Assembly (NCBI GenBank): GCA_002999035.1
Contig: CP027241.1
Location: 3,114,195-3,178,194 of the forward strand
Reading direction: 5' to 3'
Length of the DNA stretch: 64,000 bases
Origin: Lachnospiraceae bacterium oral taxon 500
Lineage (GTDB): Bacteria > Bacillota > Clostridia > Lachnospirales > Vallitaleaceae
Shown here: positions 42,093-49,361 of the stretch, in pieces
Layout: the number at the start of each line of letters is the position of its first letter
How positions within the stretch are numbered: position 1 is the stretch's first letter
The notes under the pieces: model-generated
The model's input: only the letters and a program-made list of their open reading frames with translations
Told to the model about the DNA's origin: nothing
Databases searched by the model: none
Translations under genes and position numbers: made by a program

Positions 42093-42955
42093 TACTCGGT
42101 CAGCATCGGAAAACGATAAATATAGCCATCATCCTCATCAATATCGGTTTCCTGCGGATCATCCAGCACAAACGGCAGACCGGTAGCTTTTAGGCGCTCC
42201 ATCATTTCATCACTTAAAAAATGATAGGTCAAGTCAATTTTTTTGAGGTTCTTCAGCTTATCCTTCGCATCCAGCAAAAGCTGACCACCCTGATCCGTCA
42301 GCGTGCCGTTGGAAAAATCCAAAACCTCCAAGCGCAGCAGCGGCAGCACTTCCAGTACTGCTTCGACCACCTCGTCCTGCCATTCGCTGTCGCCCAGCCC
42401 CAAATAAGTCAACTGCCGCATCAACGGACTATGCAGCAAGGTCTTAACATCTTCAATGCCGCCGTCAAAGCCGTATTCCTCGACTCCCAAATAAAGATTC
42501 AGCTTGGTCAGTGCCGGCAATTCTGCCGCAGCCAGTTCATGCAGCACATTTTTGGGCAGTCCCCCGCAAATAATCTCAATTTCCTGCAAAGCCGCATGGC
42601 GAACCTTACCCAGGCTCAAGCCCACGCTGCCCTTAATCGTCAGCTTCTCCAAACCCGGCAGCGCCGCCAGCAGTTCTTCATAATTCCCCTGCTCAATCCA
42701 GGAAACCTCACATTCCTCATAATCCATATCGCCGATAAACAGGCTTTTTAAATGCCGCAGCTTATCTGCGTTGGCCGTGAACTCATCCAGCAGGCTTTGA
42801 ACCGAATTATCATAGGATTCGCCCCAGCAGCCAATCACCAACTCATCCAAATCCGGCAGATCTGAATCAGCCAGCACCTCCTGTGCCAAAGTCAGCGCAT
42901 CCTTTTCTCCGCTCTCATAATCGTCATAATCATAAAAAAACTTTTCGCTTCTCAT
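42092..42955 (-). CDS. STM4015-family leucine-rich-repeat-like protein
   Basis: A protein of about 287 aa with repeated L-x-x-L-x-(I/L) segments, such as LPGLEKLTIKGSVGLSLG (about 100-117), LTKLNLYLG, LTYLGLGDSEW and LEVLDFSNGTLTDQG. An acidic N-terminal part and an acidic C-terminal tail (DIDEDDGY) flank the repeats. It matches STM4015 by repeat type and by position as the first gene of the cluster. It may be a scaffold for the enzymes. Of two adjacent ATGs the second (42955) has the better spacing to AAAGGA. Confidence 0.78.
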   Translation of the reverse strand: MRSEKFFYDYDDYESGEKDALTLAQEVLADSDLPDLDELVIGCWGESYDNSVQSLLDEFTANADKLRHLKSLFIGDMDYEECEVSWIEQGNYEELLAALPGLEKLTIKGSVGLSLGKVRHAALQEIEIICGGLPKNVLHELAAAELPALTKLNLYLGVEEYGFDGGIEDVKTLLHSPLMRQLTYLGLGDSEWQDEVVEAVLEVLPLLRLEVLDFSNGTLTDQGGQLLLDAKDKLKNLKKIDLTYHFLSDEMMERLKATGLPFVLDDPQETDIDEDDGYIYRFPMLTE

Positions 42956-43281
42956 CATTTTCCTTTCCGGCGAATCTGCCTGTCTGTCTTTGACTTAGCT
43001 TTCCCTTGCCCGAAAACCGTGCTTTCAGCCAGGGCGGGTATGTATGGTCTATGCTTTCGGCCGGCGGCATCGTAATTTCCCGTTGTCTCCCCGCCGACCT
43101 AATCATCCGCCATGTTTTATTTTCCCTACGAAAAAATATACCCTGCCGGACAGGCTTTGTCAATGAGTTCCTTACTCAATTTTTATTTTTTCTTTTTACC
43201 GAAAAGCTCAAAGCCCGTTTTGCTTTGAGCTGAAAGGTTTGTTAAAAATCATCGTTCATCGCCGGACCTTCTGTTAACAAT
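42956..43281. other. Non-coding gap upstream of the STM401x unit
   Basis: Contains a decayed family A-like stretch (TTAGCTTTCCCTTGCCCGAA, about 42996-43015) and a terminator at 43205-43231. I see no clear promoter for the STM401x unit on the minus strand, so it may start within this gap or upstream of the membrane protein. Confidence 0.4.
43205..43231 (-). terminator. Terminator behind the membrane protein gene
   Basis: AGCTCAAAGC and GCTTTGAGCT form a perfect 10-bp stem, followed by TTTTC when read on the minus strand; the stop codon at 43282 is 50 bases upstream. Confidence 0.65.
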
Positions 43282-43890
43282 CTACCGAATTTTGGCATTG
43301 GGACAATGCGCCAGAATATATTGCCAGACAAAGGAGTAATCCTCGGCCTCCACATAAATTTGATTTTTTTCAAGCAAAGAATTCACTTTAATGACATGAC
43401 GGTGCGGTAAACCAATCACTGATTTGACCGTTGACCACTGCGAGTAGGAAGATGCCTTGGTTCCGGCTAATATGCCCGCTCCCGCCACACCGGCTTTCCC
43501 GGTCAGAGCACCGACAAATATTGTCAAATTAGCAATTACCTGAGCCTTTTGATATTGACTGGGGAGCTGGGCATGCAAAATGCCCCGATCATCCATGATA
43601 AAGAGCACACAATATTTGCCGCCTAAAAAAGCAGCATACAAATAGTACCCAAGTCCGGTAAAGATCATCATTCCTACCAGAAACAAAGCAAAGACCTTGC
43701 TTGTTTCCAAGAATTTATACCAGCCAAAGCCAATATCGTTAATTGAGAGCAGACTGATAAACATCCAGATCCCCAAACAGATCACGCCGAATATTTTCCA
43801 CAGAACAAACAAAATGACTGGATTGGTAAATAAATTCAATTCATAAACCCATTGATAAACCCCATCCCGCTGCTCAATATTTGATTTCAT
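43282..43890 (-). CDS. Hypothetical membrane protein, 202 aa
   Basis: Two to three membrane segments occur in the first 105 residues (PVILFVLWKIFGVICLGIWM and FALFLVGMMIFTGLGYYLYA), followed by a soluble domain with GKYCVLFIMDDRGILHAQLP and HRHVIKVNSLLEKNQIYVEA. The last part suggests a PH-like or bPH-type fold, but I cannot prove it. The ATG at 43890 has GGAGG 8 bases upstream. It lies upstream of the STM401x unit in the same direction but is parted from it by a terminator, so membership is doubtful. Confidence 0.6.
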   Translation of the reverse strand: MKSNIEQRDGVYQWVYELNLFTNPVILFVLWKIFGVICLGIWMFISLLSINDIGFGWYKFLETSKVFALFLVGMMIFTGLGYYLYAAFLGGKYCVLFIMDDRGILHAQLPSQYQKAQVIANLTIFVGALTGKAGVAGAGILAGTKASSYSQWSTVKSVIGLPHRHVIKVNSLLEKNQIYVEAEDYSFVWQYILAHCPNAKIR

Positions 43891-43905
43891 CAACCATACC
43901 TCCAT

Positions 43906-44245
43906 CCCCGAAGTCAGTCAGGTCTCTATCTGTCTAAGTATTATTCTCCAAAGCAACATCCGCTCATGCCGCCGAGCGACTTGAGCCGCTCTTATTTGAC
44001 TGAGCAGATAGCCGAATAAACTTACTGCCCGGGATAATATCCTGCTGCTCACTCAAAACTCCTATCCTATATGTTATAGTATATCATACCCAAATACCGT
44101 CTTTCAATACTGACAAAAATATTGTCAGTGAAAAATTTATGTCAATTGTGTTTTGTATCTTTTCATGAGATCCCGTGCCCGCCGTCGAAAGACACAGCAA
44201 AGGGAAAACATGATAAAAAATAATTATAAAAACAATAAAGTCCTC
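43906..44245. other. Non-coding stretch upstream of the ridA-patB unit
   Basis: Holds a small perfect hairpin ACTGACAA...TTGTCAGT (about 44107-44130) and AT-rich DNA. It may carry the promoter of the membrane protein gene on the minus strand and regulator sites for the ridA unit. Confidence 0.4.
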
Positions 44246-44274
44246 TTTACTTTCGCTAAATAATTGTTTATAAT
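44246..44274 (+). promoter_or_regulatory. Strong promoter of the ridA-patB unit
   Basis: TTTACT (44246-44251), 17-bp spacer, TATAAT (44269-44274). Transcription would start near 44281, and GAGAGGAG at about 44301-44308 serves the ATG at 44317. Confidence 0.75.
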
Positions 44275-44316
44275 GTATTTGATAATAAAAAATTATTACA
44301 GAGAGGAGAAAAAATT

Positions 44317-44658
44317 ATGCTTTACCGTCCCTATGTCAAAGCTGCCCCCGGCCTTCTGGCTTTTACGTCCGGCCAACTGCCTGTTGTGCCGGGACAGGAA
44401 GAACTTCCGGCCAGCTTTGCCGAACAAGCTGCTGCTGCTTTGGAAAATGTTCTGAAGATAGTAGAAAGTGAAAACGGCTCAAAAAATAACTTTGTTAAAC
44501 TCACGATTTTTATGACGGATTTGTCTTATTTTGACGAATTCAATCAAATATACACCAAGTTCTTTGAAGGCTTCACTCCGCCGGCCCGAACCTGCATTGA
44601 GGTCAGCCGTCTGCCTCGAAACGCTATGCTCGAGATTGAAGCGATTTTTAGTCTTTAA
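44317..44658 (+). CDS. RidA family protein (enamine/imine deaminase)
   Basis: A 113-aa YjgF/RidA protein, slightly shorter than the usual 125. Family marks are FTSGQLPVVPG near the start, KLTIFMTDLSYFDEFNQIYT in the middle and the substrate-binding arginine in PPARTCIEVSRLPRNAMLEIE. RidA removes reactive 2-aminoacrylate and similar enamines made by PLP enzymes. The PLP enzyme directly behind it is a likely source, which gives the pair a clear logic. Confidence 0.9.
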   Translation: MLYRPYVKAAPGLLAFTSGQLPVVPGQEELPASFAEQAAAALENVLKIVESENGSKNNFVKLTIFMTDLSYFDEFNQIYTKFFEGFTPPARTCIEVSRLPRNAMLEIEAIFSL

Positions 44659-44714
44659 CTTTCCCCTGTCAACCAAGAAAAACGGAAAGATTTTGCCGAA
44701 AAAGGAGAATTCTT

Positions 44715-45935
44715 ATGAAATATGATTTTACTTCCATCTTAGACCGCCAAGGCAGAGATGCCATTGCTGTTGACGGCGTCGGCTCAATATCCGGCTTTGC
44801 GCCGGAGGGACCGAAAGATGGCTATGATCTCATCCCCATGTGGGTGGCCGATATGAACTTTGCAACTGTGCCTACCATACCGGAGGCCATCATTGAGCGG
44901 GCCAAACATCCGGTTTATGGTTATTTCCGGCCTACCGATGAATACTTCAATGCCATCATCAAATGGCATGAAACCCGCAACGGTGTCACCGGTCTGACCC
45001 GTGAATGTATCGGCTACGAAAACGGGGTTCTGGGCGGCGTAGTTTCTGCTCTCACCAGTTATGCCGCACCCGGCGATGCCGTGCTGCTGCATAGCCCTAC
45101 CTACATTGGCTTTACCATGTCCATCGGCAACAACGGCTATAAGATCATTCACAGTCCGCTGAAAAAAGACGAAAACGGGGTCTGGCGCATGGACTATGAG
45201 GACATGGATGCCAAAATTAAGGAAAATCGCATTCATGTCGCTGTTTTCTGCAGTCCTCACAATCCCTGCGGCCGCGTGTGGGAGCGTTGGGAAATCGAAA
45301 AAGCGATGGAAGTTTACAAGGCCAATGACTGCCTGGTAATTTCGGATGAAATCTGGTCCGATATTATTTTGGAAGGATACAAACATATCCCCACCCAGTC
45401 TGTCAGCGAAGATGCCCGGATGCGGACAGTGGCCCTTTACGCCCCCAGCAAAACTTTTAATCTGGCCGGTCTGGTTGGCAGCTATCACATTATTTATAAT
45501 CCTACCATCCGGGATCGCGTCACCGCCAAAAGCACAAAACCTCATTACAATGATATGAATGTGCTGTCCATGCACGCACTGATCGGTGCTTACAAGCCCG
45601 AAGGCTATGAATGGGTGGATGAACTGCGCCAGGTTATTACCGGCAATGTAAACTTTGCCTGTGACTATATTGCCAAACATTTCGAAGGTGTGGAGGTTTT
45701 TAAGCCTGAGGGTACTTATATGCTGTTCCTTGACTGCAGCAAATGGTGCGAAGCTCACGGCAAAACCATTGACCAGCTGGAAAAGGCCGGCTGGAACGTA
45801 GGTGTGGCATGGCAAGACGGACGGATGTTCCATGGCCCCTGCGCAATTCGGATAAATTTAGCTCTGCCTCTGTCCCGGGTACAGGAAGCTTTTGACCGGC
45901 TGAATAAATATGTGTTTAATGGAAAGTGGGTGTAA
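44715..45935 (+). CDS. MalY/PatB-type PLP-dependent cystathionine beta-lyase / aminotransferase
   Basis: A 406-aa fold-type I PLP enzyme. The MalY/PatB start IPMWVADMNFATVPTI, the ENGVLGGVVSAL phosphate region, D211 in VISDEIWSD and the Schiff-base lysine K246 in APSKTFNLAG are present. It probably splits cystathionine or cysteine to a keto acid, ammonia and a thiol. AAAGGAG lies 8 bases before the ATG. It is the second gene after ridA and precedes a peroxiredoxin-like gene by 2 bp. Confidence 0.92.
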   Translation: MKYDFTSILDRQGRDAIAVDGVGSISGFAPEGPKDGYDLIPMWVADMNFATVPTIPEAIIERAKHPVYGYFRPTDEYFNAIIKWHETRNGVTGLTRECIGYENGVLGGVVSALTSYAAPGDAVLLHSPTYIGFTMSIGNNGYKIIHSPLKKDENGVWRMDYEDMDAKIKENRIHVAVFCSPHNPCGRVWERWEIEKAMEVYKANDCLVISDEIWSDIILEGYKHIPTQSVSEDARMRTVALYAPSKTFNLAGLVGSYHIIYNPTIRDRVTAKSTKPHYNDMNVLSMHALIGAYKPEGYEWVDELRQVITGNVNFACDYIAKHFEGVEVFKPEGTYMLFLDCSKWCEAHGKTIDQLEKAGWNVGVAWQDGRMFHGPCAIRINLALPLSRVQEAFDRLNKYVFNGKWV

Positions 45936-45937
45936 TT

Positions 45938-46498
45938 ATGAGTCAGCAATCTTCAAATAAGCGCCTGGCAGTCGGCGATATCATGCCGGACTTCTCCTTT
46001 CATACGCCCTTTACCGCTAACCTGACTTTGGCTGACACCGTCCGGAAAGCCGCAAAGACCGTTTTGCTGTTCCTCCGCTACTATGGCTGCCCCGTGTGCC
46101 AGTACGATATCCACCGGTTAGCCGAAAACTATCAGCAGATCACCGCTGCCGGCGGTCAGGCGCTGGTGGTTTTACAGTCCGACCCTGCCGGTCTTGCCGC
46201 ACAGCTGCAGCCGGACAGCCTGCCCTTTGAGATTATCTGCGACCCAGACGCTCGGCTCTACAAAAGTTTTGACATCCGGCCGGCCGCTTCTAAGGCTCAA
46301 ATGATTGATGCCGACACAATGGTCAAAATCGCCAAAGCGAAAGCCGCCGGCTGCAAGCATGGCGCCTATGAAGGCGAAGAATTGCAGCTCCCCGCCGCTT
46401 TTATCCTCGATCAAGATCGTCATGTGCTCTACGCACACTACGGCAAAAGTGTCAGTGATACCCCGGATGCTCACTCTCTGGCTGAACTGCTGAAATAG
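45938..46498 (+). CDS. Peroxiredoxin-like (AhpC/TSA) protein
   Basis: A 186-aa redoxin. DIMPDFSFHTPFTANLTL is followed by LFLRYYGCPVCQYDIH with C51 and C54 at the thioredoxin-fold active site, and by AAFILDQDRHVLYAHYGK near the end. The CXXC makes it closer to PRX-like2 or AhpC/TSA-type proteins than to a classical 1-Cys enzyme. It starts 2 bp behind patB and so is co-translated. It could buffer thiols or H2S-related stress made by the lyase (inference). Confidence 0.85.
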   Translation: MSQQSSNKRLAVGDIMPDFSFHTPFTANLTLADTVRKAAKTVLLFLRYYGCPVCQYDIHRLAENYQQITAAGGQALVVLQSDPAGLAAQLQPDSLPFEIICDPDARLYKSFDIRPAASKAQMIDADTMVKIAKAKAAGCKHGAYEGEELQLPAAFILDQDRHVLYAHYGKSVSDTPDAHSLAELLK

Positions 46499-46614
46499 TT
46501 TATAGCCGCGAAAAAGAACGCCGGTTTGTCACTCAATCATTTCAAATTGCTGTTCATTCACAGGTTTTGATGATTGTACAAACAAGCTTTATTTCATTGA
46601 GAAAGGCTTAAACC

Positions 46615-47298
46615 ATGAAATTCAAAAAATCGGAACAGGAAAGCGCCAAAGAATATTTGCTGGAAAAGTATTTGCCTTTGCTTGACTTTTTGGCTGAGGT
46701 TCTGGGAAAAGATACTGAGATTGTGCTGCATAACGCCAAAGAGCTGGATCAGTCCATCATTGCTATCCGCAATGGCCATGTGACCGGCCGGCAGGTTGGC
46801 CACCCCGCCACCAATCTGGTTCTAAAGCTGATTAAACAAGGGCATAATCAAAAGACTCCCTATATCTGTAACTATACTTCCCGGAGCAAGCTGACCAGCG
46901 GCGGCAATCAGATCCGCTCCTCCAGCTATTTTATCAAAAAAGACGGCGATATCATCGGCATCCTCTGTATCAACCGGGATATTACCAAGTACCAGTTGTT
47001 ATTTGACAATATTGCCGAAATCCAAAAAGATTTTGCAATCGATGATTTTGCTTTCAGTGATGAAGTCAAAGAAACCTTTACTTCCAATATTCAGGATGTC
47101 ATCGCCAATGAACTGGCCGTCTTTCATAAAGACGTAACCACTGCTGCCCTGACTCAAGCCGAGAAAATGACGATTGTCAAAGAACTGCAAAAACAAGGGA
47201 TTTTCCTGCTAAAAGGTGCGGTTAAAGAAGTCGCCAAGACGCTGCAGACATCCGAACCCACTATTTACCGGTATTTGCAAAACCTCTCGCATAAATGA
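46615..47298 (+). CDS. YheO-type PAS/HTH transcriptional regulator
   Basis: A 227-aa regulator. The N-terminal YheO-like PAS domain (about 12-125) has YLPLLDFLAEVLGKDTEIVL and SSYFIKKDGDIIGILCINRD; a C-terminal helix-turn-helix of the DauR type (about 170-225) contains KEVAKTLQTSEPTIYRYLQN. Relatives control D-amino-acid or ridA-linked genes. The gene lies 116 bp behind the peroxiredoxin and may regulate the unit at 44246. A further promoter in the gap is not obvious. Confidence 0.88.
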   Translation: MKFKKSEQESAKEYLLEKYLPLLDFLAEVLGKDTEIVLHNAKELDQSIIAIRNGHVTGRQVGHPATNLVLKLIKQGHNQKTPYICNYTSRSKLTSGGNQIRSSSYFIKKDGDIIGILCINRDITKYQLLFDNIAEIQKDFAIDDFAFSDEVKETFTSNIQDVIANELAVFHKDVTTAALTQAEKMTIVKELQKQGIFLLKGAVKEVAKTLQTSEPTIYRYLQNLSHK

Positions 47299-47339
47299 AT
47301 TTATTTTTTCCATTTATGCTTTAGCCATGTAAATATCTA

Positions 47340-47427
47340 AACTTTCCCTTAATTGAAGTGCTACGCACTTTTGCCCGGGCGGGCTGCCTAAAAAAGGCTG
47401 TTCTAGTTTTGCAGAACATGGGAAAGC
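47340..47427. repeat. MITE-like element, family A copy 5
   Basis: AACTTTCCCTTAATTGAAGT at the left, core TGCCCGGGCGGGCTGCC, and CAGAACATGGGAAAG at the right. It contains the whole family layout in 88 bp, matching copy 1 in the opposite orientation. Confidence 0.7.
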
Positions 47428-47499
47428 CACGGAAATAACTAACCAGTTTTCAGAAAGGAGCAAAGCGACTGGATTAAACCGCAGCCGCTCACTAAAGTT

Positions 47500-48384
47500 A
47501 TGTATATCGGAGGAATTGAAGCCGGCGGCACCAAAGTGAACTGCGCAGTCGGCACCACAGACGGCCGGATTATTGACCAAACTCAGTTTCCAACCACTAC
47601 ACCACAGGAAACGATTGCCCAAATGCTGAATTATTTTGCCGATAAGGAAATCGGTTCGCTGGGGGTGGCCAGCTTTGGCCCGATTGACCCCAATCCCGCT
47701 TCTCCCACTTACGGCTATATCTTAGATACGCCCAAGCCCCATTGGTCGCACTATAATTTGCTGGCTGATATTAAGCGGGCGCTGCCGGTTCCGGTCTTTT
47801 TTGACACGGACGTCAACGGCGCCGCTTTGGCCGAGCATTACTGGGGGGCCGCTAAGGGGCTGTCCGCCTGCGTTTATCTGACTGTCGGCACCGGTATCGG
47901 CGGCGGTGCTTATGTTGACGGCAAACTGATACATGGCTTGCTCCACCCGGAAATGGGGCATATTTATGTCCGCCGTCATCAGCATGACAGCTTTGCCGGG
48001 GCTTGTCCTTTTCATGGTGACTGTTTAGAGGGCATGGCAGCCGGACCATCACTGCAAAAACGGTTGGGCGTGGCCGGGAAAGACCTGCCAGAGGATCATG
48101 AGGTTTGGGATTTTATCAGCTATTATTTGGCACAGGCACTGATTAACTATACCATGATTCTGTCGCCGGAAGTCATTCTCTTAGGCGGCGGCGTAATGAA
48201 ACAGCAGCAGCTTTTCCCCAAAATCCGAGCACAGTTTGCTAATCTTTTAGGCGGCTATATCAAGCGGGCGCCGCTGCCGGACAATTTGGACAAATATATC
48301 CGCTTCCCGGAACTGGGTGATTTTGCAGGGCTCTACGGCGCTTTGGCGCTGGCTGTGCCGGCGGAGGGGAAATCACAGCTTTGA
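47500..48384 (+). CDS. ROK-family fructokinase
   Basis: A 294-aa kinase that would make fructose 6-phosphate from fructose. The phosphate loop GGIEAGGTKVNCAVG (about 4-18), FDTDVNGAALAEHYWG, the glycine loop TVGTGIGGG, and a zinc-type group H...CPFHGDCLEGMAAGPSL are the GmuE/ScrK-type ROK marks. Upstream AGAAAGGAG lies rather far (about 45 bases before the ATG), so initiation may depend on GGAGG-like bases nearer or be weak. It ends in a strong terminator. Confidence 0.88.
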   Translation: MYIGGIEAGGTKVNCAVGTTDGRIIDQTQFPTTTPQETIAQMLNYFADKEIGSLGVASFGPIDPNPASPTYGYILDTPKPHWSHYNLLADIKRALPVPVFFDTDVNGAALAEHYWGAAKGLSACVYLTVGTGIGGGAYVDGKLIHGLLHPEMGHIYVRRHQHDSFAGACPFHGDCLEGMAAGPSLQKRLGVAGKDLPEDHEVWDFISYYLAQALINYTMILSPEVILLGGGVMKQQQLFPKIRAQFANLLGGYIKRAPLPDNLDKYIRFPELGDFAGLYGALALAVPAEGKSQL

Positions 48385-48386
48385 CT

Positions 48387-48427
48387 CAAAAGGCCTATGA
48401 CTTCTTTCTGCAAGTCATAGGCCTTTT
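48387..48427. terminator. Strong bidirectional terminator behind the fructokinase gene
   Basis: AAAAGGCCTATGACTT and AAGTCATAGGCCTTTT form a perfect 16-bp stem only a few bases behind the stop codon. Confidence 0.88.
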
Positions 48428-48506
48428 GGAAATTGCCCATCTAAAATCTGATCCGAACGCTCCCTTTCCCTTTTGCTCCGCTCTGATTCGTACATCGGCT
48501 TCTCCT

Positions 48507-48884
48507 TCACATTATCTCTCTGATTTCATTCAGATCATAGCTATCCGTGATTTGACCGTCGATAATCTCATAACCCATACCATTGGCAAAATCCTCAATA
48601 ATGGCTGAATAGCCTTGATCGCTTCTGGTCAGGATGATCCGGTAGTCTTTGGTGAAAACATCTTCCATCAACGTTCTGACCCCATCCGCTTCCCAAACAT
48701 CCTCTTCCCGGTGCAACACACCGTCAGTATCGCCCTGCTGGATTCTCTCCACTTCCGCCATCATCAGCCGCTCTTTTTCAGGCGAAACTGCATAATCCAC
48801 TTTCGCCGTAGCAGATGTCATCACTACTACCAGCAGCGCCAGCGCCAAAACGCCATGCGCTATCTTAAATATTCGGTTCTTCAT
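48507..48884 (-). CDS. Small secreted or membrane-anchored hypothetical protein, 125 aa
   Basis: The start MKNRIFKIAHGVLALALLVV at 48884 has GGAGG 8 bases before it; a longer in-frame extension to 49223 runs through a promoter and is rejected. An N-terminal signal or anchor (about 7-25) ends TSATA-KV. The rest is acidic and soluble (RLMMAEVERIQQGDTDGVLH; GYEIIDGQITDSYDLNEI). I do not recognise a family. A consensus promoter (49069-49097) leaves a leader of about 180 bases. Confidence 0.6.
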   Translation of the reverse strand: MKNRIFKIAHGVLALALLVVVMTSATAKVDYAVSPEKERLMMAEVERIQQGDTDGVLHREEDVWEADGVRTLMEDVFTKDYRIILTRSDQGYSAIIEDFANGMGYEIIDGQITDSYDLNEIREIM

Positions 48885-49062
48885 ACCCTTGCCTCCGTCC
48901 TTCCTTTTTATCGCAGCCGCCGGCCAAAGTTCAATAACGCTCTCCCGGGATAAGCCAAGGAGTTTGATACCCGGCGAAGCTTTCCGCTTTTTTCCCCTTT
49001 TGAAAGCAAAGCAATAGGATTTCAAACAATTAAATGTTTTTACGTTTAAAATATATCTTTTC
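48885..49062 (-). promoter_or_regulatory. Long 5' leader of the small secreted protein gene
   Basis: About 178 bases lie between the predicted start of transcription and the ATG. The leader contains GCGGAAAGCTTCGC and CCGGG...CCCGG pairs, so it may fold. It matches no riboswitch class I can name. Confidence 0.35.
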
Positions 49063-49068
49063 TCTTTT

Positions 49069-49097
49069 ATTATATTTCTTTCCTTTTGTTTTGTCAA
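49069..49097 (-). promoter_or_regulatory. Perfect consensus sigma-A promoter
   Basis: Minus strand TTGACA (49097-49092), 17-bp spacer, TATAAT (49074-49069). It reads toward the small secreted protein gene. Confidence 0.85.
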
Positions 49098-49158
49098 TAT
49101 TTCGGTTAAAATGTTTAATTTTGCGAAATAAAAGACGTCGATATTAGCTAAAGAGAAA

Positions 49159-49188
49159 CGACTCTTTGGAAATATAAACAAAGAGCCG
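49159..49188 (-). terminator. Likely terminator of ileS
   Basis: Read on the minus strand, CGGCTCTTTG and CAAAGAGTCG form a 10-bp stem with one mismatch, followed by TTTCTCTTT. It lies about 170 bases behind the ileS stop; the stretch between has no gene I can support. Confidence 0.55.
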
Positions 49189-49361
49189 ACGCAAGCTAAA
49201 GGCCGCGCCGGCCATAATCTCATTTGTCTTTTTTTCCTTGTAACCTATCCCTCCGCCACGATTGCCTCGGCATAAATCACTAATCCTTCTTCACCCGCGA
49301 AAGCACAGGCCACCGTGCGAGTTTTTCCCCGAACCTGAGAACACTGCTGTTATTCCCGGTT

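Noticed and set aside
42996-43040. Additional family A copy near 43.0 kb, and one near 39.96 kb
   Set aside because: Only one end matches (TTTCCC or CTCAACTCTCC) and the core is too diverged to count as a copy.
44784-45833. 349-codon minus-strand frame opposite patB
   Set aside because: Long open antisense frame caused by codon bias; the plus-strand enzyme has all PLP motifs.
49245-49345. Minus-strand fragment reading VRGKTRTVACAFAGEEGLVI behind ileS
   Set aside because: About 34 codons without a start, bounded by stops. It might be a gene remnant, but I could not tie it to a family with any confidence.
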